DNA of 7,881 nucleotides, taken from positions 1 to 7,881 of the forward strand of contig CAZOBJ010000128.1 in assembly GCA_964577825.1 (NCBI GenBank), given 5' to 3'. The position numbers and the translations under genes are program-made. Origin of the DNA: CAZOBJ01 sp964577825 (GTDB taxonomy: Bacteria; Planctomycetota; SZUA-567; JAFGNG01). The notes below the pieces were generated by a model that saw only the letters and a program-made list of their open reading frames with translations, did not search any database and was not told where the DNA came from. Below are positions 4,972-7,881 of the stretch, piece after piece (position 1 is the first letter of the stretch; each line of letters begins with the position of its first letter).

Positions 4972-7881
4972 TCAGAACGCGATGCGCAGACCGAGGCCCA
5001 CGTCGTGGGCTGTGGCGTCGTCCTTCAGCTCGCAGGTGTAGTCCGCATAGGCCACGACATTGGGCTGTAGATGGGCCTCTACGCCCGCGCCGACCAGGTA
5101 GCTGTCGTCGGCCGGGTCCAGCCCATGGGTCGTCTGCCAGGCGCCGTTGGTGCCGAAGCGGCTCTTGGCCGCGCCCTGATTGTCGCAGTATTCGTGCACC
5201 CAGGATCCGCGCATCGTGCCGGTCACCCGGTCGGTGAACGCGTACCCGATCTCCAGGCCCAGGCGGCTGGTGAACGAGTCCTGGTCCATGTCCTCGTACG
5301 CGTAGAGCACGGTCCCGTCGGTGAACTCCTCCTCGTACGCCTCTTGGTCATAGTACGCGTAGGTCAGAGTGGCCTGCGGCGTGAGGGTCCAGTTGCCGCT
5401 GGCGAACTCGTACCCGCCGCCCAGGTAGCCGGTGTAGGTGTCCGCGTCCCGGTTGTCGCTGGAAGCGGTGGCCTGGAAGGCGCCGATGCGGATGCCCCGT
5501 TCGCCGTCGGTCCAACTGCGCCCGTAGTCGAGGCCGCCCTCCAGGTACCAGGCGTCGGCCAGATAGGTGCCGTACACACCGGCGTTCCACGCATCGGTCT
5601 CTTGATCCAGGTCGATGTGGTCGAAGTCCGCGTCCGTGTACGAGTGCCCCATCGACACGCCCAGTGCAAGCCGGTTGAACTGGCGGTCCATGCCCAGGAT
5701 CAGGCCGCGGGTGTCCCACTCGTATCCGCTGTGGCCGCCGCGGCTGTTCTGGTCGCCCCAGGTCCCGAAGGTGTTGGCCCAGACCTGCGCTTGGCTCGAG
5801 CCGGACACGGCGCCGGTGGGCCCGCACGGCCCCATCGGACCGTCGGCGAGCCCGTGGGCCATGGCCAGGCGCAGGTCGCCGGTGCGTACGGACTGTCCCC
5901 GCCGGTAGGCGCGCTCGCCGGCCAGGGCCAGATTCCCGCCCTGGGTCGCGCTTGGGGTGCCCAGCTGATCGGCCGCCGCCTGGAGCTCCGGGTCGGAGGA
6001 CAGGGCGAAGACCGCGTCCTGCAGCCCGGCCGCGAGCCCGGTCTGGCCGGTCGCCGAGACCACCCCGTCGATGATGGCGCGCTGCTCGTCGGTGGCCGTA
6101 GGCATGACCGAGGAGGCGGTCTGCACCTGGGCGGTCAGCGCGACCAGGTTGTCGGCCGCGCCGTCGACCAGGAAATCCACAAGCAGGGCATTGTCCGACA
6201 CGTCCGCGGTCGTGAGCTGCAGCTCGTTGGTGATGGCATTGGCGTCCGCGTCGATGATGATCAGCTGCGTGCCCGAACTCATGGTGCCGGTCACCTGCAC
6301 CTGGACCTTGGTGTCGTCGTCCAGCGTGACGCCGGCCGCGTCGGCATTGATCGCCCCGTACGCCTGCGTGTCGCCGTTGGCGAAGATGCTCAGCAGGCCG
6401 TCGGACAGGTCCGAGGCCGCGTTCAGGGTCAAGGTGCTGCCTGCCGCCACGCTCACCGTGCCCGCGTTGCCGTCGTCGTTGCCGTCGAGGTCCAGGGCGT
6501 TGATCGTGTCGTCTGCGCCGACCCGATACGTGCCCGTGTTGTCCGTAATCGTGACGTTGTTCCCGTCGGCCAGCGTCCCGGTCAGGTCCAGCGTGCCGGA
6601 GGTGATGCCTACGTTCCCGGTGAACGTGTTCGCGCCCGACAGGGTGATTGTCTGGCCCGGGGCGTTGAGGGTCAGGCCCCCGGTGCCGCTGAGCACGCCG
6701 CCGAGCGTGCCCTGGCCACTCAGAGTCAGTGCGTTGCCGCCGTCGGCGATGTTGTTGCCGATGGTGACCCCGGACAGCCGGACCGTGGCCGGCCCGCCGA
6801 GGGTCAGATTGCCCGTGCCCAGGGCGCTGTCATTTGCCAAGTCCAGAACGCCGGAATTGAGCGTAGTCCCGCCGGTGAACGTGTTCGCGCCCGACAGGGT
6901 CAGGGCCGCGGTCGCGTCCCCGCCGGTGTAGGTGAGGCCGTTGCCCCCGGAGATCACGCCCGACGCGGTGGCCGACTCGCCGGCCGCCACCCCGAGGGTC
7001 ACGCCCGAGTCGGTCAGGTCCAGGGCATTGGCCAGGTTCACGCCGTTGTCCAGGTTCAGGGTCGCCGCGGCGTTCACGTCCACGCCGCCGGTTCCCAAGG
7101 CGGAGCTGTTGCCCACGTTCACCGTGGCCGCGGAGCTGAGGGTCGTCCCGCCGCTGAAGGTGTTCGCGCCGGCGAGCGTGAAGGTGCCGGTGTCCGTGAT
7201 GTTGATGGCGCCTGCTCCGGACACGACGCCTGCGATGGCGCCCGTCTCGCCGTTGTCCACGTCCAGGGCCAAGGTGTTGCCCGCGCCGATGGCCACGCCG
7301 CCCGCCGCGGTCAGGTTCACGCCGTTGGCGATATGCAGGGCGGTGTTGCCGCCCACGGTCAGGGCGCCCGTGCCCAGGGCGTCGTTGTCCCCGGCCGACA
7401 GGGTACCCGCGTTCAGCGTCACGCCGCCGGCGAACCCAGCCGTGGTGTTGTCCGCGTTCAGGCTGAGCACACCCCCGCCGTTCTTGATAATGCCGTAGGT
7501 GCCGCCGACGTCGTCCACGGTCCCGTTGATCGTCAGGTCGTTGCCGCCCGTGACGGTCAGGTGCGAGCCCACGAGCCGGGTGCTCAGGTTGCCGCCGAGC
7601 AGGAGGTCGCTTCCGGAATTGATGGTGATGGTCGCGCCCGTGCCGCCCACCGCGTCGCCCAGGATGAACACGTCGTCGCCGCCACCGTCTCCGCCGTTGA
7701 TGGTCTGGGTGGTACCCGCGCTTTCGAGCACGGAGACCCCGGTAGTGACGGTCAGGGTGTCGTCGGTGATCGTGATCGTGATGGCGCCGTCGCCCGTGTC
7801 GTCAAAGGTGAGCGTCCCCAGGCTGGGCGCGTCGCCGCCGGTGATGGTGGGCTGGAACAGGCCCGCGGTGCTCGTGTCGAT
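4972..7881 (-). CDS. Autotransporter (type Va) with beta-strand repeat passenger; 5' end outside window
   Basis: The frame is open to the window edge, giving 969 visible residues; signal peptide and N-terminus are missing, and the GTG at 7731 is an internal codon. The visible passenger (about 1-585) is a Gly/Ala/Thr/Asn-rich beta-helix type, almost free of cysteine, with four repeats of the autotransporter-associated beta-strand (PATR) kind (for example LTLSGANTFTGGTTLNSG). Residues of about 590-690 form a helical, Ala/Gln-rich linker ending in a short Gly-X-Y run. The last 275 residues (695-969) are the translocator barrel, starting SSQAQVWANTFGTWGDQ and made of amphipathic strands such as GYLGGGYEF and YTCELKD, closing with GLGLRIAF. 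The terminal Phe is the usual signal for barrel insertion by the BAM complex. The passenger should be displayed on, or released from, the cell surface; its ligand is unknown. No protease motif is visible. The gene is convergent with the peroxiredoxin gene. Confidence 0.92.
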   Translation of the reverse strand: MDTSTAGLFQPTITGGDAPSLGTLTFDDTGDGAITITITDDTLTVTTGVSVLESAGTTQTINGGDGGGDDVFILGDAVGGTGATITINSGSDLLLGGNLSTRLVGSHLTVTGGNDLTINGTVDDVGGTYGIIKNGGGVLSLNADNTTAGFAGGVTLNAGTLSAGDNDALGTGALTVGGNTALHIANGVNLTAAGGVAIGAGNTLALDVDNGETGAIAGVVSGAGAINITDTGTFTLAGANTFSGGTTLSSAATVNVGNSSALGTGGVDVNAAATLNLDNGVNLANALDLTDSGVTLGVAAGESATASGVISGGNGLTYTGGDATAALTLSGANTFTGGTTLNSGVLDLANDSALGTGNLTLGGPATVRLSGVTIGNNIADGGNALTLSGQGTLGGVLSGTGGLTLNAPGQTITLSGANTFTGNVGITSGTLDLTGTLADGNNVTITDNTGTYRVGADDTINALDLDGNDDGNAGTVSVAAGSTLTLNAASDLSDGLLSIFANGDTQAYGAINADAAGVTLDDDTKVQVQVTGTMSSGTQLIIIDADANAITNELQLTTADVSDNALLVDFLVDGAADNLVALTAQVQTASSVMPTATDEQRAIIDGVVSATGQTGLAAGLQDAVFALSSDPELQAAADQLGTPSATQGGNLALAGERAYRRGQSVRTGDLRLAMAHGLADGPMGPCGPTGAVSGSSQAQVWANTFGTWGDQNSRGGHSGYEWDTRGLILGMDRQFNRLALGVSMGHSYTDADFDHIDLDQETDAWNAGVYGTYLADAWYLEGGLDYGRSWTDGERGIRIGAFQATASSDNRDADTYTGYLGGGYEFASGNWTLTPQATLTYAYYDQEAYEEEFTDGTVLYAYEDMDQDSFTSRLGLEIGYAFTDRVTGTMRGSWVHEYCDNQGAAKSRFGTNGAWQTTHGLDPADDSYLVGAGVEAHLQPNVVAYADYTCELKDDATAHDVGLGLRIAF
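4975..5799 (-). other. Autotransporter beta-barrel (translocator) domain
   Basis: 275 residues from SSQAQVWANTF to the terminal LRIAF, the usual size for a 12-stranded barrel. It shows alternating polar/hydrophobic strands with aromatic girdle residues (WNAGVYGTYL, WYLEGGLDYGRSW, LTPQATLTYAYYDQ, FTSRLGLEIGYAF). Two cysteines (in HEYCDN and DYTCEL) occur in the last third, which is uncommon but not excluded in outer-membrane barrels. Confidence 0.88.
6617..6645 (-). repeat. 29-base direct repeat, copy A
   Basis: Identical over 29 bases to 6872-6900, 255 bases (85 codons) away and in the same frame. It encodes the TLSGANTFTG core of the fourth passenger repeat. The identity includes synonymous positions, suggesting recent duplication or gene conversion. 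Confidence 0.85.
6872..6900 (-). repeat. 29-base direct repeat, copy B
   Basis: Second exact copy of the 29-base repeat, coding for TLSGANTFTG in the third passenger repeat. A diverged third version lies near 7152-7180 in the second passenger repeat. Recombination between copies A and B would delete 85 codons in frame. Confidence 0.85.

Larger units (their letters stand above)
6547..7485 (-). repeat. Array of four autotransporter-associated beta-strand repeats in a ~90-residue supra-repeat
   Basis: Four copies lie at 7485-7348, 7200-7075, 6927-6793 and 6669-6547. The core is L(S/A)GANTF(S/T)GG, then a strand, then ALGTG; the first copy has a variant core and the last lacks ALGTG. Copy starts are 95, 91 and 86 codons apart. 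The linking segments are also related (NGVNL...GVVSGAG, NGVNL...GVISGGN, SGVTI...GVLSGTG), so the true unit is about 90 residues and has been duplicated in tandem. Confidence 0.8.

Noticed and set aside
6547..7485. Possible CRISPR-like array from regularly spaced short repeats
   Set aside because: The repeats are spaced about 90 codons apart, are diverged, and keep the reading frame of a beta-helix passenger. They are protein repeats.
6071..7498. Two long plus-strand open frames antisense to the autotransporter passenger
   Set aside because: Val/Ala/Pro/Ser-rich mirror images of the repetitive passenger, with no recognisable domains. The minus-strand frame has full autotransporter character.

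Overview
This GC-rich window (roughly two-thirds G+C by eye) looks like chromosomal DNA of a Gram-negative (diderm) bacterium, because it ends in a type V autotransporter with an outer-membrane beta-barrel. Three things together suggest the PVC superphylum (Kiritimatiellota, Verrucomicrobiota or Lentisphaerota) or a similar anaerobe-rich lineage: the autotransporter-associated beta-strand repeats, a large uncharacterised glycosidase-like protein, and an archaeal-style peroxiredoxin. This placement is inference; the window has no rRNA or other phylogenetic marker gene.

Layout. (1) Positions 29-1162, minus strand: an Eis-like GNAT acetyltransferase with a C-terminal SCP2-like domain. (2) Positions 1163-1613: a divergent intergenic region. 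It carries a weak promoter candidate and a nested hairpin that would lie in the leader of the next gene. (3) Positions 1614-3647, plus strand: a 677-residue cytoplasmic protein that looks like a TIM-barrel glycoside hydrolase with GH42-like architecture, of unknown substrate. (4) Positions 3648-4109: a non-coding stretch rich in inverted repeats. The first of these is a likely terminator. (5) Positions 4110-4796, plus strand: a Prx6/archaeal-type peroxiredoxin with a C-terminal CxDWxxC pair of cysteines. (6) Positions 4797-4971: a convergent intergenic region with two strong hairpins, one suited to each gene. (7) Position 4972 to the window end, minus strand: the C-terminal 969 residues of an autotransporter, with a repeat-rich passenger, a helical linker and a 275-residue barrel. 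Its N-terminus and signal peptide lie outside the window.

The genes do not form an operon: one divergent pair, one co-directional pair split by 462 bases, and one convergent pair. I see no shared pathway, no mobile element, no tRNA or rRNA and no CRISPR array. No obvious new multi-gene system is visible. The best leads are the structured leader of the glycosidase-like gene, that protein itself, the hairpin-dense spacer before the peroxiredoxin, and the internally repetitive autotransporter passenger.
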